NCBI RefSeq assembly: GCF_012184385.1
Contig: NZ_VSRL01000070.1
Coordinates: 1 to 37,101 of the forward strand
Length of the DNA stretch: 37,101 bases
Reading direction: 5' to 3'
Source of the DNA: Lentzea indica
GTDB taxonomy: Bacteria; Actinomycetota; Actinomycetes; Mycobacteriales; Pseudonocardiaceae
A model generated the notes under the pieces. It was not told where the DNA came from and did no database searches. It worked only from the letters and a program-made list of their open reading frames with translations. Position 1 is the stretch's first letter, and each line of letters starts with the position of its first letter. Positions 24,046 through 31,610 of this stretch are shown in pieces. Position numbers and translations under genes: made by a program.

Positions 24046-25104
24046 GTGCCCACCTTGGAACGCCGGGTCCTTCCCGGCCTGGACAAGGAAGTTTCGGTGA
24101 TCGGCGCCGGCTGCTGGACCATCGGCGGCCCGGCAGCGAACAACGGTGTCCCGATCGGCTGGGACGACGTCGATCCGCACGAGGCCTTCGCCGCGCTGCT
24201 GAAGGCACACGAGCTTGGCGTGACCTTCTACGACACCGCCGACGTATACGGCCTCGGCCGGTCTGAACGCCTCCTCGGTCGCCTGGTCCGCGAGGTCGGC
24301 CGCGACGGGCTGATCATCTCCAGCAAGGTCGGCTACTTTGCCGGCACGGGCCCGCACCCGTACCACCCGGACCAGATGCGCCACCAACTCAACACGACGC
24401 TGGCCAACCTCAGCACCGACCACCTTGACGCCTATTTCTTCCACAGCAACGACTTCGGCGATGACGATCGGTATCTCGCCGACGCGATCAAGCTCATGCA
24501 CAAATGGCACGCCGACGGCATCATCGGCGCTATCGGCATACGCGCGCCGCACGTCTTCGCCCAGCAGTGGGCTGACGGAGACGGGCAGCACTCTGCGGAG
24601 TCGGCACGGTTTCTCAAGCTGTTCCAGGACATCGCACCCGATGTGGTGCAAGCGCGGTTCAACCTGCTCAGCCCGCTCTACGGCCCCGACGAGACCGACA
24701 TTTTCGCGTTCGCCCGCCTCCACGGTGTCGGCGTGCTGATCAAGCAGGCACTCGGCCAGGGCGTGCTCCTCGGCGGCTACGACCCCGACCGGCCACCTAC
24801 ATTCAGCCACACTGACCACCGCAGCACTGACCCGGCTTTCACCGCGGAGGCGTTGCGGGTCGCGTCGACCAAGCTGGCGCCGTTGCGCGACCGATTCGGG
24901 CATGACCCCGCGGCGCTGGTTCGCGTGGTGCTGCGCTACGTGCTGCAATCGGCACCCGACTCGATCGTGCTCACCGGGTTCCGCCACGCTGCACAGATCC
25001 ACACGAACGTCACGTGTCTCGGCAATCCGCTCACCGACGACGAGCTCGTCGAGATCCGGACTCTCCTGCACTCCACCACTCATGAGGAAGGCGACCTGAC
25101 GTGA
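24046..25104 (+). CDS. Aldo/keto reductase
   Basis: A 352-aa NADPH-dependent (beta/alpha)8 reductase. The catalytic tetrad is visible: Asp63 and Tyr68 in FYDTADVYGLGRSE, Lys94 in SSKVGYF and His133 in YFFHSNDF. The N-terminus VPTLERRVLPGLDKEVSVIG and the C-terminal segment DSIVLTGFRHAAQIHTNV are typical of the AKR superfamily, close to the YajO/Tas-like enzymes. GTG 24046 is chosen, with GGGAGAGG 7 nt upstream, 19 nt after the radical SAM stop. It presumably reduces a carbonyl of the radical SAM product, or the reverse. Confidence 0.88.
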   Translation: MPTLERRVLPGLDKEVSVIGAGCWTIGGPAANNGVPIGWDDVDPHEAFAALLKAHELGVTFYDTADVYGLGRSERLLGRLVREVGRDGLIISSKVGYFAGTGPHPYHPDQMRHQLNTTLANLSTDHLDAYFFHSNDFGDDDRYLADAIKLMHKWHADGIIGAIGIRAPHVFAQQWADGDGQHSAESARFLKLFQDIAPDVVQARFNLLSPLYGPDETDIFAFARLHGVGVLIKQALGQGVLLGGYDPDRPPTFSHTDHRSTDPAFTAEALRVASTKLAPLRDRFGHDPAALVRVVLRYVLQSAPDSIVLTGFRHAAQIHTNVTCLGNPLTDDELVEIRTLLHSTTHEEGDLT

Positions 25105-25652
25105 AGTACATCGAGGTCGAGAAGAAGTACGCCCTGTCCGACCCGGAGGCTCTGAAGGCAAGGCTGGTCGACCGGGGAGCCAAGGCCACCGACCCGACCA
25201 ATCAGGTCGACTCCTACTTCAACGCGCCGCACCGCGACTTCACCGAGCCCGAGGCGATCTCCGAGTGGCTGCGTGTGCGCACCGACAACGACGGCAACGC
25301 CTCCATCAACTACAAGCTCTGGCCCGCCGGCCGCCCGCACGCCGACGAGTTCGAGTCCTCGGTCGGCGATGTCGAAGCCATCCGCCGGATGCTCGAAGCC
25401 CTCGGCTTCCCGCCGCTGGTCACGGTGAACAAGACCCGCGAGGCCTGGACCCTCGATGACATCGAGATCGCCTTCGACCACGTCGAAGGCGCGGGCACGT
25501 TCGTCGAGTTCGAGTACAAGGCCGAAGCCGAGGCTCAGACCCCCGAAGACGCACTGACCTACCTCGACCAGTTCATCGCCGAGCTCAACGTCGAGCTCGG
25601 CGAGCAGATCAACCGCGGATATCCCCACATCCTGCTCGGTCGCCAGCGCTGA
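25101..25652 (+). CDS. CYTH-domain protein (class IV adenylate cyclase/thiamine triphosphatase-like)
   Basis: A 183-aa protein. It begins MKYIEVEKKYALSDP, containing the E-x-E-x-K signature of the CYTH triphosphate tunnel fold. Later strands carry alternating charged residues (EWLRVRTDNDGNASINYKLW, VNKTREAWTLDDIEIAFDHV, TFVEFEYKAEAE), as expected for tunnel walls that bind triphosphate and metal. The family includes CyaB-type cyclases, ThTPases and tripolyphosphatases; which reaction applies is not deducible. The GTG start overlaps the aldo/keto reductase stop by 4 nt (GTGA), showing tight coupling. A terminator follows 10 nt after the stop. Confidence 0.87.
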   Translation: MKYIEVEKKYALSDPEALKARLVDRGAKATDPTNQVDSYFNAPHRDFTEPEAISEWLRVRTDNDGNASINYKLWPAGRPHADEFESSVGDVEAIRRMLEALGFPPLVTVNKTREAWTLDDIEIAFDHVEGAGTFVEFEYKAEAEAQTPEDALTYLDQFIAELNVELGEQINRGYPHILLGRQR

Positions 25653-25661
25653 TCAACCGCA

Positions 25662-25713
25662 CCCTTCAGCCCCTGCCGCCGCTGCATGCGCGGCGGCGGC
25701 AGGGGCCGAAGGG
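25662..25713 (+). terminator. Strong terminator of the radical SAM operon
   Basis: A 13-bp perfect stem, CCCCTGCCGCCGC (25670-25682) with GCGGCGGCAGGGG (25693-25705), is extended past a 2x2 internal loop by CCCTTC (25662-25667) with GAAGGG (25708-25713). It starts 10 nt after the CYTH stop and also faces the convergent DUF397 gene. Confidence 0.8.
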
Positions 25714-25765
25714 CGTTGTACACAGGAAACAGGCCGAGCGAAGGCCACCGGGACGCAGCTGTGTC

Positions 25766-25978
25766 TCAGTGGCTTTCGTCGATCACCCAGGTCGTGAACT
25801 GAGACCAAGCACCTCCACGGATACCCAGGCGGCCTTCGTCAGGCGCCTTGGAATCGCGAACGCCGACTTGATCAGCTCCGAACCTGATCTCGACGCACGC
25901 GCTCTCACTCGGCTGGCTGTAGGAGGACTTGAACCAGGGCGTGAATCCGATATCGGACGTTGCTGATGGCTCGTTCAT
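25766..25978 (-). CDS. DUF397 domain protein
   Basis: A 70-aa small protein consisting almost entirely of a DUF397 domain: FTPWFKSSYSQPSESACVEI, then VGVRDSKAP and WSQFTTWV. DUF397 genes in actinomycetes sit next to XRE-DUF5753 regulators, as here, where the regulator gene ends 40 nt upstream. Such pairs act in developmental or antibiotic control and behave somewhat like toxin-antitoxin partners. ATG 25978 (MNEPSATSDIG) is the usual-looking start; a GTG at 26011 would add 11 residues. Confidence 0.8.
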   Translation of the reverse strand: MNEPSATSDIGFTPWFKSSYSQPSESACVEIRFGADQVGVRDSKAPDEGRLGIRGGAWSQFTTWVIDESH

Positions 25979-26017
25979 CTCGTAAGCCGATCCTTCCGCT
26001 GTTGCCGTCACCAACCG

Positions 26018-26878
26018 TTACGACGGCTGCGGTCCGCCTACGAACGCAAGGAAGTTCGCTGCTTGATCCGACCCAAGCGCGACCTTCTCCTGCGCCTCCC
26101 ACAGATCCAGGTACCTCTTGACGATCTTCGGCTCGTGCAGGACCGCCTGCTCGTCGTAACGCTCAACGTAGACGAGGTGCAGCGCGGGGTCAGCTGCATA
26201 TGTGGCGAGGTGGTAGTCGCTTTCCTGACCTGGGTAGAACCCGTGGCTGAACGGCACCCACTTGATGTGCACGTTGGGAAGCTTTGCGACCTCGGCCAGC
26301 CGCGTCAGCTGCCCGGCCCAAATGCCTGTGGTGTCTGAGATGAGACTCACCCGCGCGAGTGCGGCCTGGTCGATGATGAACTCGAACCGTTGGGCGGGGT
26401 TCAAGAGCGCTTCCTGGCGTCGAACGCGAAGGTTGATGAGCCGATCGATTTCTTCGACGGCGACTCCTGCGACCTCCATGAGGTAGCGCATCAACTCGAT
26501 CGTCTGGAGCATGCCGGGTAGCAGCATGCTTGCCTTGCAGCGAATCAACGTGGCTGTGCGCTCCATGTCGACCAGCTTGCGCATCGGCTCGGACTTGAAC
26601 TTCCACCGAAGATCAGCCTTCGGTACCGAGACGGATCCGACCTCGGCGTGCCAAGCGATCTGCGTCCAGGTCTCTGCGTCTCCACCAAGCGCAGCCTTGA
26701 GCTTCTCCAGGTTCTCTGCCGTGAAGAGCTTCTGACCGCGCTCCAGATCGACTTGAGTCGGCTGACTCCACCCGCACGCAGTCGCCACTTCACGCTGAGT
26801 GCGCTCATCGCGCAGCGCTTCGAGCAATCGACCGCACTGGATGTTGTGGATGAAGGCCGGCATCTCCACGGACGCCAT
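26018..26878 (-). CDS. XRE-family regulator with DUF5753 domain
   Basis: A 286-aa protein. The helix-turn-helix is at ~15-70 (LLEALRDERTQREVATACGW, SQPTQVDLERGQKLFTAENL). A DUF5753 domain follows (LIRCKASMLLPGMLQTIELM, RRQEALLNPAQRFEFIIDQA, LPNVHIKWVPFSHGFYPGQE). ATG 26878 is chosen because AGGAGG lies 7 nt upstream; the frame is open further, but the extension is only hydrophobic noise. Together with the DUF397 gene it forms a standard actinomycete regulator pair. The palindromes at 26961-26980 are its likely operator. Confidence 0.87.
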   Translation of the reverse strand: MASVEMPAFIHNIQCGRLLEALRDERTQREVATACGWSQPTQVDLERGQKLFTAENLEKLKAALGGDAETWTQIAWHAEVGSVSVPKADLRWKFKSEPMRKLVDMERTATLIRCKASMLLPGMLQTIELMRYLMEVAGVAVEEIDRLINLRVRRQEALLNPAQRFEFIIDQAALARVSLISDTTGIWAGQLTRLAEVAKLPNVHIKWVPFSHGFYPGQESDYHLATYAADPALHLVYVERYDEQAVLHEPKIVKRYLDLWEAQEKVALGSDQAANFLAFVGGPQPS

Positions 26879-26960
26879 GCGCGCACCTCCTGAACAGATC
26901 ACCGAACCCAAGGCAAACGCTACGGAGAGTAGCAGGACTGTGTTCACCAGAACGGGGCAT

Positions 26961-26980
26961 TATCAGACTCTGATATCAGA
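26961..26980. promoter_or_regulatory. Overlapping palindromes upstream of the XRE-DUF5753 gene
   Basis: TATCAGA (26961-26967), its inverse TCTGATA (26969-26975) and TATCAGA again (26974-26980) make two overlapping perfect palindromes in an AT-rich patch. It lies 83 bp before the XRE start and 57 bp before the gene at 27037. Probable operator; binding not shown. Confidence 0.5.
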
Positions 26981-27036
26981 CTATACGCTTCGTCTGTCAG
27001 TAGATCAGCTTGGGCCTATGACGTGGAGGGCGGGAA

Positions 27037-27498
27037 ATGATCACTGATATCGATGCAGATCGCACGGCTCTGCCGTTCGGTTTCCTGATCACGCCCTTCG
27101 AGAGCGTTCGTTGGCAGAGCGGTAGGTCGGGAGCTGGGTGTTTGTTGCTGGCACTCGTTCCGGACGTACGGCGTCACCGCTATCCGATCCCGGCGAACGG
27201 GGCACGCCACGGCACGGTCGACGCCGTACCAGGCCGTGGCGCTGCTTCTTCGATGAGGCCTGGCTTCGATGGCTACCGCCACCCAGTGAGGGTGGCGCTG
27301 GGTGGCCTTGGCGAGAAGGGGCGTGCACGTGGCACAGCCGAAGAGAACGGTTCGCGTTCGGGTCGTTGTGGAACTGGCTCTGCGGAAGTGCCCGGCCCAA
27401 GTCGTGGTCGATCAGCTGGAGGACCCGGCGGAACAGTCGCGTCGAGCGAGCTAGTCCAGGAGGGGATCGGCGATGGGCAACCTGGTCTTGTTCGCTGA
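27037..27498 (+). pseudogene. Hypothetical gene, apparently frame-shifted twice
   Basis: The frame starts well: MITDIDADRTALPFGFLITP, then VRWQSGRSGAGCLLLALVPD and VRRHRYPIPANGARHGTVDA up to about codon 68. After that its third-position G/C collapses. Coding-like sequence continues in a second frame (RCFFDEAWLRWLPPPSEGG, from ~27239) and in a third frame (VHVAQPKRTVRVRVVVELAL from 27323 to a TAG at 27454). One extra base near 27238 and one near 27300 would join all three into a protein of roughly 140 residues. I infer either a decayed gene or assembly errors; the third segment could also be its own small gene. No family recognised. Confidence 0.45.
27329..27454 (+). CDS. Small hypothetical protein or 3' part of the preceding broken gene
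   Basis: A 41-codon frame from GTG 27329 (AAGGGG 7 nt upstream; GTG 27302 and 27323 are alternatives) to TAG 27452-27454. It encodes VAQPKRTVRVRVVVELALRK and then CPAQVVVDQLEDPAEQ. Third-position G/C is high and hydrophobic residues alternate as in beta-strand then helix, so the segment looks genuinely coding. It is followed 18 nt later by the next gene. Whether it is translated alone or is the tail of the 27037 gene is open. Confidence 0.4.
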   Translation: MAQPKRTVRVRVVVELALRKCPAQVVVDQLEDPAEQSRRAS

Positions 27499-27820
27499 GC
27501 TGCGGCAGCGTCTCGATGATCACCTGGATCTCGTGTCGCGAGTCGCGGCTGAAGGCGACGCCGCATCCGCCTTGTCGATGATGCGTCGGGAAGTCCCAGG
27601 CTTGGTCGCAGCGGTGCATGCGCTTGTCGACGAACATCTCCCGGACGAGAACGGCTGCTGCAGAAAGTGTCGCAGCGGACCGTTCTGGCGCAGGATTCCT
27701 GCACCGTGCCGGATGCTGATCAAGGTTCACCTCGCCGTCGGAGCAGCTACGGCGACAACGCGGGACCGCACGTGCTGGAGCCCAAGGAGGCACAGGCTGC
27801 ACGAGTCCTCGGTGGACTGA
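27473..27820 (+). CDS. Small hypothetical protein with Cys-rich motif
   Basis: A 115-aa frame with a strong AGGAGGGG Shine-Dalgarno before ATG 27473. It is helical at the start (MGNLVLFAELRQRLDDHLDL, REVPGLVAAVHALVDEHLPD), then has a zinc-ribbon-like ENGCCRKCRSGPFW and APCR. Small proteins with this helical part plus Cys motif occur near XRE-DUF5753 genes in actinomycetes; their role is unknown. The last ~30 residues are low-complexity and basic and overlap the upstream region of the next gene, so the native end may be earlier. Confidence 0.55.
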   Translation: MGNLVLFAELRQRLDDHLDLVSRVAAEGDAASALSMMRREVPGLVAAVHALVDEHLPDENGCCRKCRSGPFWRRIPAPCRMLIKVHLAVGAATATTRDRTCWSPRRHRLHESSVD

Positions 27821-27864
27821 ACCGACCTCCTCTCAACCTTCTTATCAGCACAAGGAATTCGGAC

Positions 27865-28764
27865 ATGCCGAAGAGATTCTCCACCGCGCGCGGCCGCGAA
27901 TTCGGTGAGGGCATGCGAGCTGCTATCACGAACTCGGGGCTGAACGCCCGAGAGGTTGCCGACCTGTTGAGCTGGCAGGAGGCCAAAGTCTCGGACGTGC
28001 TGACCGGCAAGGGCGGTGTCAGCCGGCTCGAGGTCGCGCTACTGCTGGGTCTCTGCCGGGCCAAAGCCGATGAGCGTGACCATCTGCTCGAACTCTTTCC
28101 GGAGAGGGACTTGTCGGGATGGTGGCAGCTGCACGGCAAGTGCGCGCCGGTACGACCGCGGACCGCCCTCACCCACCTCGCCGCAGCCGAAACCTTGATC
28201 AGCTGGCACACGCACGCCGTGCCAGTTCTTCTCCGGACAGCTGAGTATGAGCGCGCCGTGTTGACCGCGTCCGCCACCGTGTCGGTCGACGAGTTGGACG
28301 AGCGGTTGCGTGTACTGCAGGAGATGCAGAAGCTGCTCAGCAACGGTCTGGACTGCACCTTCTACATCCACGAACTCGCGCTCGATCTTCAGATCGGTAC
28401 ACCAGAAGAGCACATCGGCCAGCTGCAGCACCTCGTGCTCATGGCGAACTGGAAGAAGATCAGGATCTTGGTCGTGCCTGCAGCAGCTGGTGCACATGCG
28501 GGCATAGCGGGGCCCTTCACTCAGCTGAAGTTCCCGAAGTACGAGCCGCTGGTGTGGACGGAGACTGAGAACTCCAGCCTCTTCGTCGAGACGAAGGAGG
28601 CTGTCGGAGGCTACGCGGATGTCATCCGGGCGCTCGACGAGGTCAGCCTGGACGAGGACGAATCGAGGGATCTGATCGTCCGCCGGTGCGTCCGCCTTCA
28701 GGAGGCCGGCGACGCAGACGGTGCGGTGCAACGGGATTCGGATGAGCCCTTTCCGTCGTTGTAG
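27865..28764 (+). CDS. XRE-family regulator with DUF5753 domain
   Basis: A 299-aa protein. The helix-turn-helix lies at ~12-70 (FGEGMRAAITNSGLNAREVA, DLLSWQEAKVSDVLTGKGGV). A DUF5753 domain contains ISWHTHAVPVLLRTAEYERA, LDCTFYIHELALDLQIGTPE, KIRILVVPAAAGAHAGIAGP and VGGYADVIRALDEVSLDEDE. ATG 27865 is chosen with AAGGA upstream; the open frame extends 66 codons further 5' without any domain content. It is a second regulator of the same class as 26018-26878, in opposite orientation, with the small genes between them. Confidence 0.87.
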   Translation: MPKRFSTARGREFGEGMRAAITNSGLNAREVADLLSWQEAKVSDVLTGKGGVSRLEVALLLGLCRAKADERDHLLELFPERDLSGWWQLHGKCAPVRPRTALTHLAAAETLISWHTHAVPVLLRTAEYERAVLTASATVSVDELDERLRVLQEMQKLLSNGLDCTFYIHELALDLQIGTPEEHIGQLQHLVLMANWKKIRILVVPAAAGAHAGIAGPFTQLKFPKYEPLVWTETENSSLFVETKEAVGGYADVIRALDEVSLDEDESRDLIVRRCVRLQEAGDADGAVQRDSDEPFPSL

Positions 28765-28823
28765 GCGGGGAAGCCTGTCCGGACGCCCCCGAACACGCAC
28801 TTCGCAGTATTCCGAGTACGAAA

Positions 28824-29165
28824 GTGAACCGAGCGATGACCGAGGTTGGAACACGCGTGTTGGAAGCCGCTGCCGTGAAGGCGGTGGCGGCGCAGCTGAG
28901 CGAGGCGATCGAGAAGGGACGCCGTCAAGACCGCGGCCTGTGGCGGGTGGTCCAGAACGAGGTCGACCGACGGACTGGCTTCGGACCGAGGTATCTGCCT
29001 TCGTCGTCGGCTCTTGTGATCCTCGCCGTGCTCGTGGGTGGTGGAACTGCCGGGTTTCTTTGGGCAGCCACGTCACGGAACTGGGTCGCGTGCGCTCTCT
29101 TCGTGGTGTTGATGACCCTTGGGATCTTCCTCCTAATTAGTGCGCGGCCATGCCGAGTTCAATGA
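28824..29165 (+). CDS. Small membrane protein
   Basis: A 113-codon frame (GTG 28824; ATG 28836 is the alternative). A charged helical N-terminal half (VKAVAAQLSEAIEKGRRQDR, LWRVVQNEVDRRTGFGP) is followed by two transmembrane helices (ALVILAVLVGGGTAGFLWAA, CALFVVLMTLGIFLLIS). No family recognised and no clear Shine-Dalgarno. Its 3' end overlaps the end of the convergent SMR remnant by 29 bp. Confidence 0.5.
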   Translation: MNRAMTEVGTRVLEAAAVKAVAAQLSEAIEKGRRQDRGLWRVVQNEVDRRTGFGPRYLPSSSALVILAVLVGGGTAGFLWAATSRNWVACALFVVLMTLGIFLLISARPCRVQ

Positions 29166-29418
29166 TCAGCACCTCTGCGGCGATGACCGCGATGCCGGCC
29201 CCCATGCGTTTGGTCAGCGCGTCTTTGAAGAACACCCGCGCCCCGCTCGCGGTCAGCCCAACACCGCAGGCCGCCCAGATGCCGTACGCGATGCCGACCG
29301 GCATGCCCTGCGCGAGAGCGACTGTCAGCAGTCCGAACGCGGCTGCGTAGGAGGCCGCGACAGGGGCGATCCACTGCTTTTTCTTCAGTCCTTCCGAAGC
29401 ACGCAGCGACAGAGTGGC
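29137..29418 (-). pseudogene. SMR efflux protein, second subunit, 5'-deleted remnant
   Basis: On the minus strand a frame ending in TAA 29137-29139 encodes ATLSLRASEGLKKKQWIAPV, then GMPVGIAYGIWAACGVGLTA and AGIAVIAAEVLIIELG: an SMR protein from about residue 16 to the end. No start codon or first half-helix precedes it, so the essential membrane Glu region (EmrE Glu14 equivalent) is missing. Immediately upstream, in another frame, is the C-terminus of the first SMR protein. A deletion that joined the two genes explains this. Confidence 0.7.
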
Positions 29419-29728
29419 CGGTCTCCACCAGGACGACCCCGGCGATCACGGTCGCGATCCCCAACCCGATCAGCAGCGTGAACGGCTCTGCGAACAGCAC
29501 AGCGCCGAAAACCGCTGTCAGGGCGACACCTGCGGCCGCCCAGATCCCGTAGACGACACCGATCGGGGCACCCATGCGCAGCAGTGCGGAAAGGGCCACG
29601 AACGGGCCGCCGTAACCCGCAACGGTCAGCACCGTCCACCAAGGGTTGTCGATCGCTGCCGCCCTCAGGGACAGCGTGGCCGCCACTTCCAAGACGATCG
29701 CGCCCACCAAGATCATCAGTTTTCTCAT
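29159..29728 (-). CDS. SMR-family multidrug/quaternary ammonium efflux protein with out-of-frame C-terminal extension
   Basis: ATG 29728 (GAGGAG upstream) starts MRKLMILVGAIVLEVAATLS, an SMR protein with Glu14 at the EmrE-equivalent position, then PIGVVYGIWAAAGVALTAVF and LIGLGIATVIAGVVLVETGH, the normal end at ~105 residues. Its stop is missing. Translation would continue ~85 residues in the wrong frame through the second SMR gene to 29159, giving an Arg-rich tail. SMR pairs act as heterodimers, so with the partner 5'-deleted the pump may be non-functional, or this subunit may work alone with a tail. Confidence 0.75.
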   Translation of the reverse strand: MRKLMILVGAIVLEVAATLSLRAAAIDNPWWTVLTVAGYGGPFVALSALLRMGAPIGVVYGIWAAAGVALTAVFGAVLFAEPFTLLIGLGIATVIAGVVLVETGHSVAACFGRTEEKAVDRPCRGLLRSRVRTADSRSRAGHAGRHRVRHLGGLRCWADRERGAGVLQRRADQTHGGRHRGHRRRGADH

Positions 29729-29904
29729 GGTGGCTCCTCGCTGCACTTGCTCCAGGGCCACGTCGTCGGGGCAGGCGTTCACGGATGGACCGCGAGACCC
29801 GGTGCTCCAACGCCACCCCGTCGCGGGCCGAGGAGGTCTACTGACCGGCGCCGAAGCGTGGCACCCTGGAAGCGGACGCATGTCGACGGCTGGGGGAGCT
29901 GAAC

Positions 29905-30789
29905 ATGGCTACGTTGCGGCGATACAGAACAGTGGTGTCCGACAGCGCGCTGTGGGTGGACTTCCCGTTCCGGGCCGGGGACGTGGTGCTCAGCCCGCCC
30001 GCGAAGTGCGGCACGACGTGGATGCAGATGCTGTGCGCGTTGCTGATCTTCGACACGGCCGAGTTCGACCGGCCGCTCACCGAGATCTCCCCGTGGCTGG
30101 ACGCGGTCACCTACGACACGGCCGCGACGCTGGCCACGCTCGAGAGCCAGCGGCACCGGCGGTTCATCAAGACCCACACGCCGCTCGACGGCCTGCCGTT
30201 CCACCAGGACGTGACCTACGTCTGCGTCGGGCGCGACCCGAGGGACGCCATGCTGTCCTTCGAGAACGCCGCGGCCAACATCCATCCGGACGCCATGTCC
30301 TCGCTCGACCCGCAGGTGGCCCAGCTCCCGGCGCCGGACCCGCTCGACCGGTTCTGGGTGTGGGCCGACGCGGACCTCGTCAACGACACGACCTCGTTCG
30401 GCGTCACCTTGGCCAACCTGGTCAACCACGTACGAACGTTCTGGGATCGCCGCGACGAGCCCCAGGTCGCACTGTTCCACTACGCGGACCTCAAGGCGGA
30501 CCTGCCCGGCCAACTACGGCGCCTGGCGCAGGTGCTGTCGATCGAGGTCAGCGAGCAACGCATCAACGAACTGGCCACAGCGGCGACGTTCGACCACATG
30601 CGCGGCCGTGCCGACGAGCTGGCACCAGGCGTCGACGCCAAACTGTGGCGCAGCAACGAGAACTTCTTCCGCTCGGGCACCAGCGGCCAGTGGCGTCGCC
30701 TGCTCGACTCCGCCGCACTCGACCGCTACCAGCGCCGCGTGGTCGAGCTGGCCCCACCCGACCTCGTCGAATGGCTCCACCGCCCGTAG
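29905..30789 (+). CDS. Sulfotransferase domain protein
   Basis: A 294-aa cytosolic sulfotransferase using PAPS. The 5'-phosphosulfate loop is PPAKCGTTW (31-39), the candidate catalytic His is in KTHTPLDGLP (His91), the 3'-phosphate site is VGRDPRDAMLS (108-118), and a C-terminal GTSGQWRR resembles the RKGxxGDW motif of cytosolic sulfotransferases. GGGGGAG lies before the ATG. It could sulfate a small-molecule alcohol or phenol; nothing nearby identifies the acceptor. It is followed 22 nt later by the DUF4265 gene. Confidence 0.87.
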   Translation: MATLRRYRTVVSDSALWVDFPFRAGDVVLSPPAKCGTTWMQMLCALLIFDTAEFDRPLTEISPWLDAVTYDTAATLATLESQRHRRFIKTHTPLDGLPFHQDVTYVCVGRDPRDAMLSFENAAANIHPDAMSSLDPQVAQLPAPDPLDRFWVWADADLVNDTTSFGVTLANLVNHVRTFWDRRDEPQVALFHYADLKADLPGQLRRLAQVLSIEVSEQRINELATAATFDHMRGRADELAPGVDAKLWRSNENFFRSGTSGQWRRLLDSAALDRYQRRVVELAPPDLVEWLHRP

Positions 30790-30811
30790 GCGGTGCGCAT
30801 GATGGGAAAAC

Positions 30812-31267
30812 ATGTCCAGCGCACGCACGGTGATCCTGATCGTGGCAGGTCACAAGACGAACGGCGAACCCTCGTTCGAGGAGCTGCTCGTCGATGATCT
30901 GACCGGAGGCCGCTATCACGTGGTGGCGGCCCCCGGCCTCGCGGGCGGCATCGCCAAAGGGGACGTGATCGCCTACGACGAGCGGGACGGCACCTACGAG
31001 GTGGTCGAGCGAGGGGGCAACCTCTGCATCCAGATCTACGGGGCGCACGAGGTGCCGGAAACGTTGGTGGCTGAGGTGAACCGGCTCGGTGGCACGTTCG
31101 ACGGCGCCACCGAGCTGAACTCGGTCTACTCGATTCCGGTGACCGCCACGTTCCCCGTGGTGGAGAAGCTGTTCAGGGACTTCGTGGCGGCGCATCCCGG
31201 CACGAACTGGTACTTCGGCAACGTGTACGACCCCGCCGACGACGAGACGCCGCTGAACTGGTGGTGA
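30812..31267 (+). CDS. DUF4265 domain protein
   Basis: A 151-aa protein. EPSFEELLVDDLTGGRYHVV, GIAKGDVIAYDERDGTYEVV and FPVVEKLFRDFVAAHPGTNW match the DUF4265 layout, and the C-terminus is NWYFGNVYDPADDETPLNWW. Function unknown; such proteins are small, soluble and often lie in variable regions. The start is close to the sulfotransferase stop, so the two may be co-transcribed. Confidence 0.75.
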   Translation: MSSARTVILIVAGHKTNGEPSFEELLVDDLTGGRYHVVAAPGLAGGIAKGDVIAYDERDGTYEVVERGGNLCIQIYGAHEVPETLVAEVNRLGGTFDGATELNSVYSIPVTATFPVVEKLFRDFVAAHPGTNWYFGNVYDPADDETPLNWW

Positions 31268-31274
31268 GGTGGGG

Positions 31275-31459
31275 TCAGCACGCCGCGAGAATGGTGGCGT
31301 GCAGCTCGGGTCCGGGATCGAGGCCGAGCTCCTCGGACAACAGCCTGCTCACGCCGCGGTATGTGGCGAGCGCGTCGGCCCGAGCGGTGCAGCGACTATC
31401 GGCTGGCACCAGAACTGGTCGCGCAGCGGGTGTTCCGCGGTCAGCGTTCGACGGCACCG
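31275..31459 (-). pseudogene. Relic of a SARP/AfsR-type regulator (end of BTAD domain)
   Basis: On the minus strand LTAEHPLRDQFWCQ is readable from ~31444, and then, in a different frame, ADALATYRGVSRLLSEELGL and DPGPELHATILAAC to the stop at 31275. These are consecutive parts of a bacterial transcriptional activator domain, separated by small deletions. No upstream DNA-binding part remains. The 150 bp between this relic and the sugar-binding protein gene hold no further feature I can see. Confidence 0.65.
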
Positions 31460-31610
31460 GGTACGTCACGCCTTCGCTTGATAGGCGCAACTTCACTTGT
31501 TAACGTTCACACTCGCTCGTGGCGCGGATCACACGTGGGCCGTGCTTTCGGCCCGCCCTGGGAACCGCGGCGATCGTCAACACCGATGTTGATCCGCGCG
31601 AGGAGCCAGC

